Origin: Streptomyces pinistramenti
Lineage (GTDB): Bacteria; Actinomycetota; Actinomycetes; Streptomycetales; Streptomycetaceae
Length of the DNA stretch: 64,000 nt
Direction: 5' to 3'
Assembly (NCBI RefSeq): GCF_020564935.1
Contig: NZ_JAJCXB010000001.1
Span: 1-64,000 of the forward strand
This document shows, in pieces, positions 9,037-16,990 of this stretch (within the stretch, counting starts at the first letter, position 1; each line of letters starts with the position of its first letter). The position numbers and the translations under genes are program-made. The notes beneath the pieces were generated by a model. It saw only the letters and a program-made list of their open reading frames with translations. It was not told the origin of the DNA and ran no database searches.

Positions 9037-9347
9037 TAGTGGACCTGCGACCCCAGCTCGGAGAAGAAGGCCACCGCGCCGTTGGCGGCGCCCAGCCCGA
9101 GGGCGGCGCCGGCGGCGACGGTGGCGCCCTTCTTGCCGCTCGATTCGGCTTGGTGGCCGCCCGTGTGGTGGCCCCAGGCCCACACGCCGAGCGAGACGGC
9201 AAGAGCACCGACCACGGCGATGATCCCGAAGAGATTGATGCTGTTGACGACGCTCTTCAGGACGGAAAGGCCGGGCAGGCCACCGCTTTTGGGGGAGATG
9301 CCGGGGTCGTAGGCGAGGTAGACGACGGCGCGGTCTGCGAGGGACAT
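9036..9347 (-). CDS. DUF6112-type membrane protein (conjugation cluster)
   Basis: A 103-residue protein opening with SLADRAVVYLAYDPGISP. It has one strong membrane segment (SINLFGIIAVVGALAVSLGV), a WAWGHH turn, and a second, weaker Gly/Ala-rich segment. These are features of DUF6112 proteins found with NlpC/P60 and ATPase genes in Streptomyces conjugative or integrative elements. The ATG at 9347 has an AGGAG site 11 bases upstream. The stop codon TAG is made of bases at the IS boundary, yet the ending SELGSQVH looks like the normal family end. Confidence 0.78.
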   Translation of the reverse strand: MSLADRAVVYLAYDPGISPKSGGLPGLSVLKSVVNSINLFGIIAVVGALAVSLGVWAWGHHTGGHQAESSGKKGATVAAGAALGLGAANGAVAFFSELGSQVH

Positions 9348-9455
9348 GGGTACGGTGAAACTCCTTGCGGGCACGGGGAGAAGAGAAGGCGCGGCGCCCG
9401 GGGCGCCGGGAGGCCGGCTGACCCGTGCGGCGCGAAGTCCGGGCAGGCAGCGGCG

Positions 9456-10565
9456 TTACAGCACGCGGCGTGCGGCCAGGACCGTCCAGTCCTTGAGCGG
9501 CGTGATCCGGACCGGCTTCGATGTGCGCGGCGCTTCGACGACGAGGCCGGCGCCGATGTACATGCCGACGTGCTCGGGGCGGGCGGCGCTGCCGCGGGCG
9601 AAGAGCAGGTCACCGGGCTGGAGCGCCTTCGTCGAGACGGACTTGCCTTCGCTGACCTGCGTGTACGTGGTGCGGGTGAGGGTGATGCCGGCGTGGGCGT
9701 ACGCCTGCTGCATCAGCGAGCTGCAGTCGCAGCGGCCCATCGGGTCCGGGCCGTGCGCGTTGGTGCAGGTGCCGCCCCACTGGTAGGGCGTGCCGAGCTG
9801 GCGCAGGGCCCACGTGATGGCCGCGCGCGCCTTGGGAGCGGCGTTCTTGGGGATCGTGTACCCCTTCGGCACGCGGCCTTCGGGGATTTTCCCGTAAGCG
9901 GAGCGGTCCTGTGCCGGACCGCAGCCGGATGTCCCCGTGCCGGTGCCGGATTCCTTGCCGGGCTTGTTCTTGCCCGCGTTCGGCAGGGTGGTGGTGACGC
10001 CCTTCTGCGGCGCCTTCGCCAGGTGTTCCCACTGTGCGTACGCGTCCGGGTAGCCGGAATTCTGGACGGCCTGGGTGACGGCCATCTGCTGCCAGCCGTG
10101 CACCTTCAGCAGGTGCTTGTAGAACTGCTCGCTGGCGTAGACCGGGTCGTGGATCTGCTGGGCGGTTCCCCATCCCTGGGAGGGGCGCTGCTGGAACAGG
10201 CCCAGCGAATCGCGGTCTCCGGCCGCGAGGTTGCGCAGGCGGGATTCCTGCATCGCGGTGGCGAGCGCGACGATCTGGCCGCGTGGGGGGACATCGAGGC
10301 TGACCCCGGTGGCCACGATCGTCTGGGCGTTGGGGATCTGTTCCGTGGGCAGGGTGAGGCCCTTGATGTGCACGTCTTTGCCGGACGCACCGTCGAGGAC
10401 GGCGGTCACCCGCTTGGTGACGGCGTCGGTGCTGATGCCGTCCTGGCAGTCGACGGAACCCGTGGCCTGGGCGGCTTCACTGGAGGACGCCATCACCAGG
10501 GCGGTGCCGGCGAGGGGGATCGGTGCGAGGAAGACGAGGCCGATGGCGGCGGCAAGCCACTTCAA
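9456..10565 (-). CDS. Lysozyme-like / NlpC-P60 cell-wall hydrolase of a conjugation system
   Basis: A 369-residue exported or membrane-anchored enzyme. Residues 1-26 are a hydrophobic signal or anchor. A lysozyme-like module follows with the catalytic Glu in ATAMQESRLRNLAAGDRD and the GLFQQRPSQGWG motif. A Gly/Thr-rich linker leads to a C-terminal NlpC/P60 peptidase with Cys in RCDCSSLMQQAYAHAG and His in RPEHVGMYIG. Such proteins open the wall for the transfer machinery. The start is TTG at 10565, with GGAGG upstream, overlapping the stop of a short upstream frame as TTGA. Confidence 0.87.
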   Translation of the reverse strand: MKWLAAAIGLVFLAPIPLAGTALVMASSSEAAQATGSVDCQDGISTDAVTKRVTAVLDGASGKDVHIKGLTLPTEQIPNAQTIVATGVSLDVPPRGQIVALATAMQESRLRNLAAGDRDSLGLFQQRPSQGWGTAQQIHDPVYASEQFYKHLLKVHGWQQMAVTQAVQNSGYPDAYAQWEHLAKAPQKGVTTTLPNAGKNKPGKESGTGTGTSGCGPAQDRSAYGKIPEGRVPKGYTIPKNAAPKARAAITWALRQLGTPYQWGGTCTNAHGPDPMGRCDCSSLMQQAYAHAGITLTRTTYTQVSEGKSVSTKALQPGDLLFARGSAARPEHVGMYIGAGLVVEAPRTSKPVRITPLKDWTVLAARRVL

Positions 10566-10642
10566 CCCGGCCCGCCCTCCGGCGGGGTGAAGCGGACGGC
10601 CGCCGACCGGTCATCGGGCAGGCGGGAGCGGGGAGATGGCAT
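10562..10642 (-). CDS. Short upstream ORF coupled to NlpC/P60 gene (26 aa)
   Basis: ATG at 10642 with a GAAGGA site; it encodes MPSPRSRLPDDRSAAVRFTP and a short Gly-rich end. Its TGA overlaps the TTG start of the hydrolase gene. It could be a coupling leader or the last piece of a deleted upstream conjugation gene, since ATPase genes usually precede this one. No homology recognised. Confidence 0.35.
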   Translation of the reverse strand: MPSPRSRLPDDRSAAVRFTPPEGGPG

Positions 10643-10844
10643 AGCGGGTCCTTCAACGTGAGGCTGCGAATCACCGGGCAGGCGTGACACGTCCCGCGGC
10701 ACAGCCACGGTGCGGCGGCCGGTGGCGGAACGGGACCTGGTGGCGGGGTGGCTGCCGCTCGCACGGGTGCGGCGGGCCGGGTCTGCCGGGAGGCGGCTCG
10801 TGGGCACAGGAACGGCGGGAAGGCCATCGTGTTCTCCGGCAGTT

Positions 10845-10950
10845 CCAAAACAGTAGGCCACGATCCCCGGTTGAAGAAATCACCGGGCGAAATGCTTCCC
10901 ATCCGGGGCGACGACACTGCCCAGCCGGGGATCGTGGCTTACTGTTTTGG
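10845..10950. repeat. 26-bp near-perfect inverted repeat
   Basis: The arm at 10845-10870 (beginning CCAAAACAGTA) and the arm at 10925-10950 (ending TACTGTTTTGG) pair over 26 bp with one mismatch, separated by 54 bases. It lies in the non-coding gap between the leftward conjugation genes and the rightward methyltransferase gene. It could be the ends of a tiny MITE-like element, an operator pair, or part of a transfer origin. Confidence 0.7.
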
Positions 10951-11061
10951 TTCTCCCTCGCCCCGCCTCGCGGACCCCGGCTTCGTCATGCCCGGATCCG
11001 GTCCGCTGGCATACACGCGAGCCGGAACTCTCCCTTACCCGCACCGAACTGAGGTAACTCT

Positions 11062-11816
11062 TTGCCTTTTTGCCTCCACCAGGGCGACGCGCTCTCTGTC
11101 CTTTCCGGCCTGCCGGATGACTGCGTCGACTCCGTCATCACCGATCCGCCCTACAACTCCGGCGGCCGGACGGCGAAGGAGCGCACCACGCGAAGCGCCC
11201 GCCAGAAATACACATCTGCGAATGCCGGACATGCGCTGCCGGATTTCACGGGCGAGAACATGGACCAGCGCTCCTACGGCTTCTGGCTGACCCAGATCAT
11301 GACCGAGGCGCACAGGCTGACGAAGACCGGCGGGACCGCGCTGCTGTTCACGGACTGGCGCCAGCTGCCGGTCACCACGGACGCGATCCAGGCGGCCGGA
11401 TGGCTGTGGCGCGGTGTGCTGGCCTGGCACAAGCCCCAGGCCAGGCCCCAGAAGGGGCGGTTCACGCAGAACTGCGAGTTCATCGTCTGGGCAAGCAACG
11501 GCGCCATCGACGGATCCCGTAACCCGGTCTACCTGCCGGGGCTTTACTCGGCCTCGCAGCCGTCCGGCAAGGGCCGCCACCACATCACGCAAAAGCCGTA
11601 GAGGTGATGCGTGAGCTGACCAAGATCTGCCCGGAGAAGGGCACCGTGCTGGACTTTTGCGCGGGCTCCGGATCGACGGGAGTGGCTGCCCTGCTGGAAG
11701 GCAGGGACTTCATCGGCGTCGAGAAGACGAAGCACTACGCGGAAATCGCCGCCGACCGCCTCACGGAAACCGTGCAGCAGACCCTGTCCCAGGCGGATTT
11801 CACCCTGACCGCCTGA
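11062..11816 (+). pseudogene. Frameshifted beta-class DNA methyltransferase
   Basis: TTG start at 11062 with GAGG upstream. The first frame carries catalytic motif IV, SVITDPPYNSGG, and runs to HHITQKP, where a TAG interrupts it at about 11599. The second frame resumes at EVMRELTKI and carries the SAM motif I, VLDFCAGSGSTG, then DFIGVEKTKHYAEIAADRL. Motif IV before motif I is the beta-class order (N4-cytosine or N6-adenine). Adding one G (CCG-GTA) restores KPVEVMREL exactly. No restriction gene is beside it. As read, the protein would lose its SAM site. Confidence 0.85.
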
Positions 11817-11872
11817 CCTCTCCCGCCGTGCGGGCAGGCTTCCGCATTCGCCTGCCCGTACCCGGCAGGGGC

Positions 11873-11924
11873 TATACAGCAGCAGATCCACTGTTAGGGA
11901 AACCGGGGATTCTCAGGATCGTTG
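11873..11924 (+). repeat. Dispersed promoter-region repeat, copy 1
   Basis: The stretch containing GAAACCGGGGATTCTC at 11900-11915 matches a second copy at 29823-29874 in about 35 of 44 aligned positions. Both copies lie upstream of a plasmid-type gene. Position suggests a shared promoter, operator or mobile-element end. Confidence 0.5.
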
Positions 11925-11968
11925 TAGCTGCCTTTCCGAGACGTGCCGCAGCTGCAAGGAGACCTTTC

Positions 11969-12625
11969 ATGCCCGAATCCACAGAGTCCCCGGACGAGGG
12001 GGAGTTGGAGCCCGTCCGGCTGCCGGACTCCGGTCTCGAAGCCCTTGAGTCCAGCGTCCGCAGCCTCATGGACCGGGGCGCCGGCCCCGACCGGCAGCCC
12101 GACCCGTTCTCCTCTGCGCCGGGACCGTCCCCGTCCCCGTTCGCGGCGTTCGGGATGCCAGGGCCGGGGGGCCTGCCGCGCCAGCCCGCGCCGCCCGAGC
12201 CGCGCCCCATCCTGGAGCTGGAGGGCCAGGAGTACGAGGACGAGCTCGACAGCCTGACCGACTGGGTCGACGACTTCCTCATGGAGATCTACGGCGCGGA
12301 GGTCACCACCGCGGCACCCTGGTGCGCGCAGTGGCAGGAGCACGACGACGTCGTGGCCTGGCTGCATGCCCTGTGGATGGCCTACCAGCAGCACAAGGAA
12401 CCCGACGCCGGCCTTGCCGGCATGCTCGTGTGGCACCGGGACTTCCTCACCCACGCCATGGCCGTCGTCCGGGCGCCGGGGGGTCCGCTGTCGGCCTGCA
12501 TGACCTCCCCGGACCGGCCCGCCCACCGAGTGTTGCCCGGACCGAAGCCCTCGGTTCGCTCCGCGGCCACCGCCGGCTCCGGCGAAACGGATGAGGCCGA
12601 CCCGGAGACAGGCGGGGCCGCATAG
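11969..12625 (+). CDS. DUF4913-type plasmid protein
   Basis: A 218-residue acidic protein with a Pro-rich N-terminal third and a helical DUF4913-like core (LTDWVDDFLMEIYGAEV, PWCAQWQEHDDVVAWLHALW, WHRDFLTHAMAVV). Members occur next to relaxase and type IV coupling-protein genes on actinobacterial plasmids. The ATG has a strong AAGGAG site. Its TAG overlaps the GTG of the RelE/ParE-like gene. Precise role unknown. Confidence 0.8.
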   Translation: MPESTESPDEGELEPVRLPDSGLEALESSVRSLMDRGAGPDRQPDPFSSAPGPSPSPFAAFGMPGPGGLPRQPAPPEPRPILELEGQEYEDELDSLTDWVDDFLMEIYGAEVTTAAPWCAQWQEHDDVVAWLHALWMAYQQHKEPDAGLAGMLVWHRDFLTHAMAVVRAPGGPLSACMTSPDRPAHRVLPGPKPSVRSAATAGSGETDEADPETGGAA

Positions 12626-13104
12626 TGAGCGCCGGCAAGCCGGTGTTCGGCCTCAGCTTCGACCCGCGGGCGCTGGGCGACCTCCTGGCCGCCCCCGGCG
12701 ATATCCGGGACCTGGCACTCGCCCAGCTCCAGGACATCGTCAACGCGCAGAGCTCCGGCACCAAGCTGACCGGCGACCTGTCGGGCTACCGCAAACTGCT
12801 CGTCGACGCACGCCGGGAGTGGCGCATCGTCTACGCGCAGCGGCCGGCCCCGGCAACGTCCCGGCACGCCACGGAGATCCACGTGATAGCCGTGCGGCCT
12901 CGCGCCCGCAATGACATCTACGACACGACCGCGGCACGGCTGGGAATGAACCGCCGGCCGTTGAGCGCCCGTACCCACGCCGCCAGATCCCGCTCCCCGC
13001 AGCTGATCCCGCAGCGCCCCCTGCCTCACCCCGGACCGGCGTCCCACGTCGCGTCCGGCCCCGCCCAACCTGCACCGACACCTTCGAAGGGCCGAACCCG
13101 TTGA
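12625..13104 (+). CDS. RelE/ParE-fold protein (possible toxin)
   Basis: The first ~105 residues follow the RelE/ParE pattern: FDPRALGDLLAAP, a helix ALAQLQDIVNAQ, then TGDLSGYRKLLVDARREWRIVY and IHVIAVRPRARNDIYD. A Pro/Arg-rich tail of about 50 residues is added. RelE/ParE proteins are ribosome-dependent mRNases or gyrase poisons, normally kept in check by an antitoxin. No classical antitoxin is next to it; it is coupled by TAGTG overlap to the DUF4913 gene upstream and by TGATG to the next gene. It may have been recruited to another role. Confidence 0.65.
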   Translation: MSAGKPVFGLSFDPRALGDLLAAPGDIRDLALAQLQDIVNAQSSGTKLTGDLSGYRKLLVDARREWRIVYAQRPAPATSRHATEIHVIAVRPRARNDIYDTTAARLGMNRRPLSARTHAARSRSPQLIPQRPLPHPGPASHVASGPAQPAPTPSKGRTR

Positions 13105-13712
13105 TGTACCCCTCCCTGCTTGACGCCCTCGCCGCCACCTTGCTGGACGGCGAGCCGCAGACCGAGAACCCCCGCCACCGCGCACTGCTGGACACCCACG
13201 CCGACGTGCAGGCCCTCGACCGGCAGCTCGCCGAGTGGACGGAGCGTGCTCCCAGCGACGACGACGTCGACGAACTGGACCGGATCGTCGACCTCCTGGT
13301 GGAGCGCATGGCCGCGGGAGCTGTGCTGCGGCGGCTGCTGTCCACCGGGTGCTGCTGTGCGGGCACCCGGGATGGCGCATGCCGCGAGGACCCGGACGCT
13401 TCGTCCTGCCCCGGCGACGAAGTGTTCCCGCAGTCCATCGTGCAGGCGGCTTTGTATGTCTTCGGGTGCGTCGGCAGCCCGGAGGCCCTGGCCTCCGTCG
13501 ACCTTGTCGGCTGCCTGCGCGAAATACCCGGGAAGCCGGAAGGCCGCTGGGATTACGCCGAGTTGACCCCGGTCCGCCTTGCCCGGCTCATGTCCCCGCA
13601 CGGCATCGCGCCCCGCAACGTCACCCACGGCGACGGGTGCCGCCTCAAGTCCTACCGGCTGCAGGACCTGCTGGCCGCGCAGGCCGGCCGTCAGAACACC
13701 CAGGGATCCTGA
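13104..13712 (+). CDS. DUF3631 C-terminal-like plasmid protein
   Basis: A 202-residue product starting with ATG at 13104, overlapping the previous stop. Its last 70 residues (LVGCLREIPGKPEGRWDYAE, then LTPVRLARLMSPHGIAPRNV and LKSYRLQDLLAA) resemble the C-terminal module of DUF3631 proteins, which sit at the end of plasmid primase/helicase proteins. The N-terminal half has DDDVDELDRIVDLLVERM and a Cys-rich stretch (STGCCCAGTRDGACRED). The ATPase part of DUF3631 is absent. Confidence 0.62.
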   Translation: MYPSLLDALAATLLDGEPQTENPRHRALLDTHADVQALDRQLAEWTERAPSDDDVDELDRIVDLLVERMAAGAVLRRLLSTGCCCAGTRDGACREDPDASSCPGDEVFPQSIVQAALYVFGCVGSPEALASVDLVGCLREIPGKPEGRWDYAELTPVRLARLMSPHGIAPRNVTHGDGCRLKSYRLQDLLAAQAGRQNTQGS

Positions 13713-13718
13713 CCGCGT

Positions 13719-13859
13719 ATGCCCTCCCCGTCCGCTCCGCCGAATAAGGCGCTGACGGCGCTCGACCACCGCATCGAAGCGGCCGTGGGCCACAGCATCG
13801 ACGAACTGTGGGAGCACCACTTCTCTGAACTTGGGGCCGTTCCCTCCCGAAGCTTCTGA
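13719..13859 (+). CDS. Small hypothetical protein (46 aa)
   Basis: ATG seven bases after the previous stop, with high G/C third positions. The product starts MPSPSAPPNKALTALDHRIE and has an amphipathic helix around AAVGHSIDELWEHHF. Immediately afterwards the sequence runs into IS-related DNA, so it may be the 5' end of a longer gene cut short. Confidence 0.42.
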   Translation: MPSPSAPPNKALTALDHRIEAAVGHSIDELWEHHFSELGAVPSRSF

Positions 13860-13948
13860 TCTGCGGCTCTCTGAAACCGAATCGGTGGTGCCAGAGGAAT
13901 CACAGCGAGATGTTCCGGGGAGCGAGAACCGCTCCGCCCGCCGCCTTA

Positions 13949-14972
13949 GACCGTGTCCTATGTGGTGAGGCGGACGAGTCGCTTGTCGCAGCAGATGGCT
14001 GCGGCGGGACCGAGGAAGGCCAGGTAGTTGCGGGGATTGCGCTCATAGCGGGGGCTGAGCCTGCGGTAGCCGGTCAGCCATGACATCGTCCGCTCGATCA
14101 CCCATCTGCGACGGCCCAGCCGTTCGCTGGACTCGATACCTTTGCGGGCGATCCGGACTCCGATGCGCTTGCCGCGTAACCATTTCCGCAGGTCGGACCG
14201 GTCATAGGCTTTGTCCGAATGCAGGCGCTGGGGCTTGAAGCAGCGGCCGCGGTCGGGGTCGTGTCTCGTTTGGTGACCCACCACCATGGGCTTCAGTCCT
14301 TCGCTGTCGTGGGTGTTGCCGGCCGAGACGCCGACGAGGAGGGGCAGTCCGTTCGCATCCGACAGGACGTGCATCTTGGAACCCGGCTTGCCTCGGTCCA
14401 CGGGGCTCGGACTGTGTGTTCGCCCCTTTTTTCGCCCTGACGTGAGCGGTGTCGAGGACGACGCGGGTGACGTCGATGAGGCCGGCGTCATCCAGCCTGT
14501 GCAGGGCCGCTTCGTGCAGGCGGCCCCACACACAGGCTCTGGACCAGATCAGAAAGCGCCGGTGCGCGGCGGAGATCGTGGGGGCGATGTGGCGGGCGAC
14601 GACTTCGCGGGCCAGTTCCGGGGCCGACCAGCGTGCCAGCGGTGTGCCGCTCTCGGGGGGCAGTTGGCAGGCCAGGGCCTTGACCTGGGCGGTCTGCAGT
14701 GGCGTGAAGCGGGGCGGGCGCCCGGAGCGCTTGCGGTCGGACAGGGCGGGCAGCCGGTGTGCGGCGAAGCGGCCGCGCCAGGTGCGCACGGTGTCCCGGT
14801 GCAGCCCCATCTCGCGGGCGATACGGGCGTTGGAACGGCCCCGGGCGGCGAGCAGGACGACCTGGGCGCGCTGGCGGATCCGGTGCTCGGTCTTGTGGCC
14901 GTAGGCCATCTTCTTCAGCCGCTCGCGCTCGTAGGCGGTCAGGGCTATCGGGCAGGCAGGGGCAACGGGCAA
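13949..14972 (-). mobile_element. Mosaic insertion-sequence copy (IS630-type front, IS5-type back)
   Basis: The 3' end GACCGTGTCCTATGTGG at 13949 is typical of an IS5-family terminus. No matching repeat is visible at the other side, where the front of an IS630-type transposase replaces the expected N-terminus. The element seems to have arisen by recombination or deletion between two insertion sequences and is probably immobile. Confidence 0.65.
13958..14972 (-). CDS. Mosaic transposase with -1 slippery site
   Basis: From 14972 down to about 14590 the product reads like IS630 (MAYGHKTEHRIRQRAQVVLL, then ARIAREMGLHRDTVRTWRGR). From about 14580 it reads like IS5 (RRFLIWSRACVWGRLHEAAL, VVLDTAHVRAKKG). 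The frame then changes at A-AAA-AAG near 14430, a canonical -1 slippage heptamer, into SPVDRGKPGSKMHVLSDANG, the second Asp region LHSDKAYDRSDLRKWL and the Glu helix VIERTMSWLTGYRRLSPRY. The catalytic triad of the IS5 part seems intact, but its native N-terminus is gone. Confidence 0.7.
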
Positions 14973-15132
14973 GGCGGCGGGCCGATCACGAGAAGTGGAT
15001 CACGGCAGGCCGCATCCTGTGCGGTCCGGTGCCTGGCGGCCGGCCGGCTTGCCGCACGGCCCGTCGGCTCGCCAGGGCCGCAGCCTGAGCATCGGACCCG
15101 GTGGACCTTCCAGGACAGGGCCAGCTCACTCG

Positions 15133-16320
15133 TCAGGCGCGGGCGTGAACACCGATGCCCCCGGAGACGACGAGGTTGTCACCGGTGATGTAGCCAGCTG
15201 CGTCCGAGGCGAGGAAGGCCACGGCTTCGGCGATGTCTGCGGGAGCACCGGCGCGGCCGAGCGGGGTGTCCCGAGCCCAGGTGTCGATCATTTCCTGGGA
15301 GACGTCCATCTTGCTGTAGGCAGGGGTGTTGATCAGCCCTGGGCTGACGGCGTTGACGCGGATGCGGCGGGGGGCGAGTTCGAGCGCGAGGGACCGCATG
15401 AGGGGCAGCAGAGCACCCTTGGCGGCTGTCATGGCGGGGCCGATCCCTTCGCCGGCGCCCACGGTGAACACGACCGAGGCGCCCTCGTTGAGGAGCGGGA
15501 GCGCCTTTTGCAGGGTGAAGAAGTTGCCTTTGACGGTGACGTCGAACAGGGCGTCGAAGTCGGCTTCGTCGGTTGACTCGATCGGGCCGGGCCGGAAGAT
15601 GCCCGCGTTGAGGAAGAGCAGGTCGAGGGAGCCGAATTGCCGGCGCGCCTGCTCCATGGCGTGGTCGATGTCCGGCAGGGAGCGTGCGTCGGCCCGGACG
15701 ACCGTGTGGGTGGCGCGCTGCGTGAAGCGGCGTTGCAGTTCCGGGGGGATGACCCGGTCGTCGGTGCAGCGGACGTAGGTGCTGGGCCGTGAGCGCCAGG
15801 CCGCGGTCACGGCCGCCTGGTGGCCGGCTGCCATGACCTGGGGGACCAACTCGGTGACGTGACGCAATTGCCGGTCCGTATCGAGCCGGCCGTGGAACAG
15901 CTCGCCGGCCCGGGTCGGGTCGATCGTGGTGGTGCCGGTGATGTCACCGATCATGCACGCGCCCAGGTCGCTCGGCGGTGCCTGGGCGAGCAGCCCGAAG
16001 CTGGTCTCGCCGACATCGGGCATCATCGCGGCCAAGTACACGAGATGTGCCACCTTCCGCGGTGGGAGACCGCTGATGACGGCGCCGCCGTAGGAGTGGC
16101 CGCAGGCGATGACGGGACCGGACTCGGCGATGTCGTCCAGCGCGGCTTGGGCGGCGGCAATGTCCCCCGCCAGTGAGCCTCGGTGCAGCTCGGCGACGGC
16201 CACGGGAACGCCCTGTGCACGCAGCCCGGCGGCGACGCCGTCCCACGCTCTGCCGCTGTGCCAGGCACCGTGCACGAGGAGCACGCCCCGGGGCCCGGTC
16301 GGGGAGGTGTTCGCGCTCAC
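15133..16320 (-). CDS. Fusion of alpha/beta hydrolase and truncated SDR
   Basis: Residues 1 to about 205 form an alpha/beta hydrolase: VLLVHGAWHSG oxyanion region, nucleophile elbow ACGHSYGGAV, then a YVRCTDDRVIPPELQRRF strand where the catalytic Asp normally sits. The expected C-terminal His segment is missing. The chain instead continues as a short-chain dehydrogenase from its third strand (RADARSLPDIDH, LDLLFLNAGIFRPG) to the end (RRIRVNAVSPGLINTPAY, YITGDNLVVSGG). The SDR part lacks the N-terminal TGxxxGxG nucleotide loop and probably cannot bind NAD(P). The start is a GTG overlapping the sigma factor stop (GTGA). Confidence 0.82.
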   Translation of the reverse strand: MSANTSPTGPRGVLLVHGAWHSGRAWDGVAAGLRAQGVPVAVAELHRGSLAGDIAAAQAALDDIAESGPVIACGHSYGGAVISGLPPRKVAHLVYLAAMMPDVGETSFGLLAQAPPSDLGACMIGDITGTTTIDPTRAGELFHGRLDTDRQLRHVTELVPQVMAAGHQAAVTAAWRSRPSTYVRCTDDRVIPPELQRRFTQRATHTVVRADARSLPDIDHAMEQARRQFGSLDLLFLNAGIFRPGPIESTDEADFDALFDVTVKGNFFTLQKALPLLNEGASVVFTVGAGEGIGPAMTAAKGALLPLMRSLALELAPRRIRVNAVSPGLINTPAYSKMDVSQEMIDTWARDTPLGRAGAPADIAEAVAFLASDAAGYITGDNLVVSGGIGVHARA

Positions 16321-16859
16321 TCCGGCTCACCCAGCCCCTCACGCACGGCGCGGCGGGCGCGGTGCAGCCGGGACTTCATCGCCGGTGTACTCAGCCTGAG
16401 CGCCGAGGCGACGGTCTTCCCCGGCAGTCCCTGGATGTCCCGCATGATCAGGACGCGGCGCTGATCGTCCGGCAGGGATGCGATCAAGTCGACCAGCCGC
16501 TCGATCTGTAGCCGGCCCAGAACGTCGTCCTCGGCCGAGGACACGGTCGGGTCGACGGCCGTGTCCGGGCGATGCGCGAGGCTCCGCGTGCGCCGCAAGC
16601 ACTCGTTGCGGACGATCCGGAACATCCATGAGGCGAGCGCGGCGGTGGCCCTCAGGGTTCCGATCCTGCGGAACAGGACGATCATCGCCTCCTGCGCCGC
16701 GTCTTCGGCGTCCTGGCTGCTGGCACACAGCGAGAACGCAAACCGCCGGACATGTGGGTACACGCCGGAGATCAGCACTCCGATCGACGACTCGTCGCCG
16801 CGCTGTGCGGCGCTGACGAGTTGGTCACCCGGCCATGAGCTCCCGGTGAACTGGGCCAC
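16317..16859 (-). CDS. ECF-type RNA polymerase sigma factor
   Basis: A 180-residue sigma factor. Region 2 is visible in YPHVRRFAFSLCASSQDAED and AAQEAMIVLFRRI, region 4 in LPDDQRRVLIMRDIQGLPG and LSTPAMKSRLHRARRAVREG. GTG start at 16859 with a GGAGG site. It overlaps the following hydrolase-SDR gene by GTGA; ECF factors coupled to an alpha/beta hydrolase are a recurring actinobacterial pair. No anti-sigma factor is adjacent. Confidence 0.9.
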   Translation of the reverse strand: MAQFTGSSWPGDQLVSAAQRGDESSIGVLISGVYPHVRRFAFSLCASSQDAEDAAQEAMIVLFRRIGTLRATAALASWMFRIVRNECLRRTRSLAHRPDTAVDPTVSSAEDDVLGRLQIERLVDLIASLPDDQRRVLIMRDIQGLPGKTVASALRLSTPAMKSRLHRARRAVREGLGEPE

Positions 16860-16990
16860 GGTCCTCCCACCTTCCTCGACTCTTCGGCCGCATGGCCGCT
16901 CAACCCCTTACGTTCAATAAGAGCCGGTGGCCGGGGCAAAGGATTCAGACGAGTTGGATCGCGGCAAGCGGAACCGTGGAAACGGTTCGC

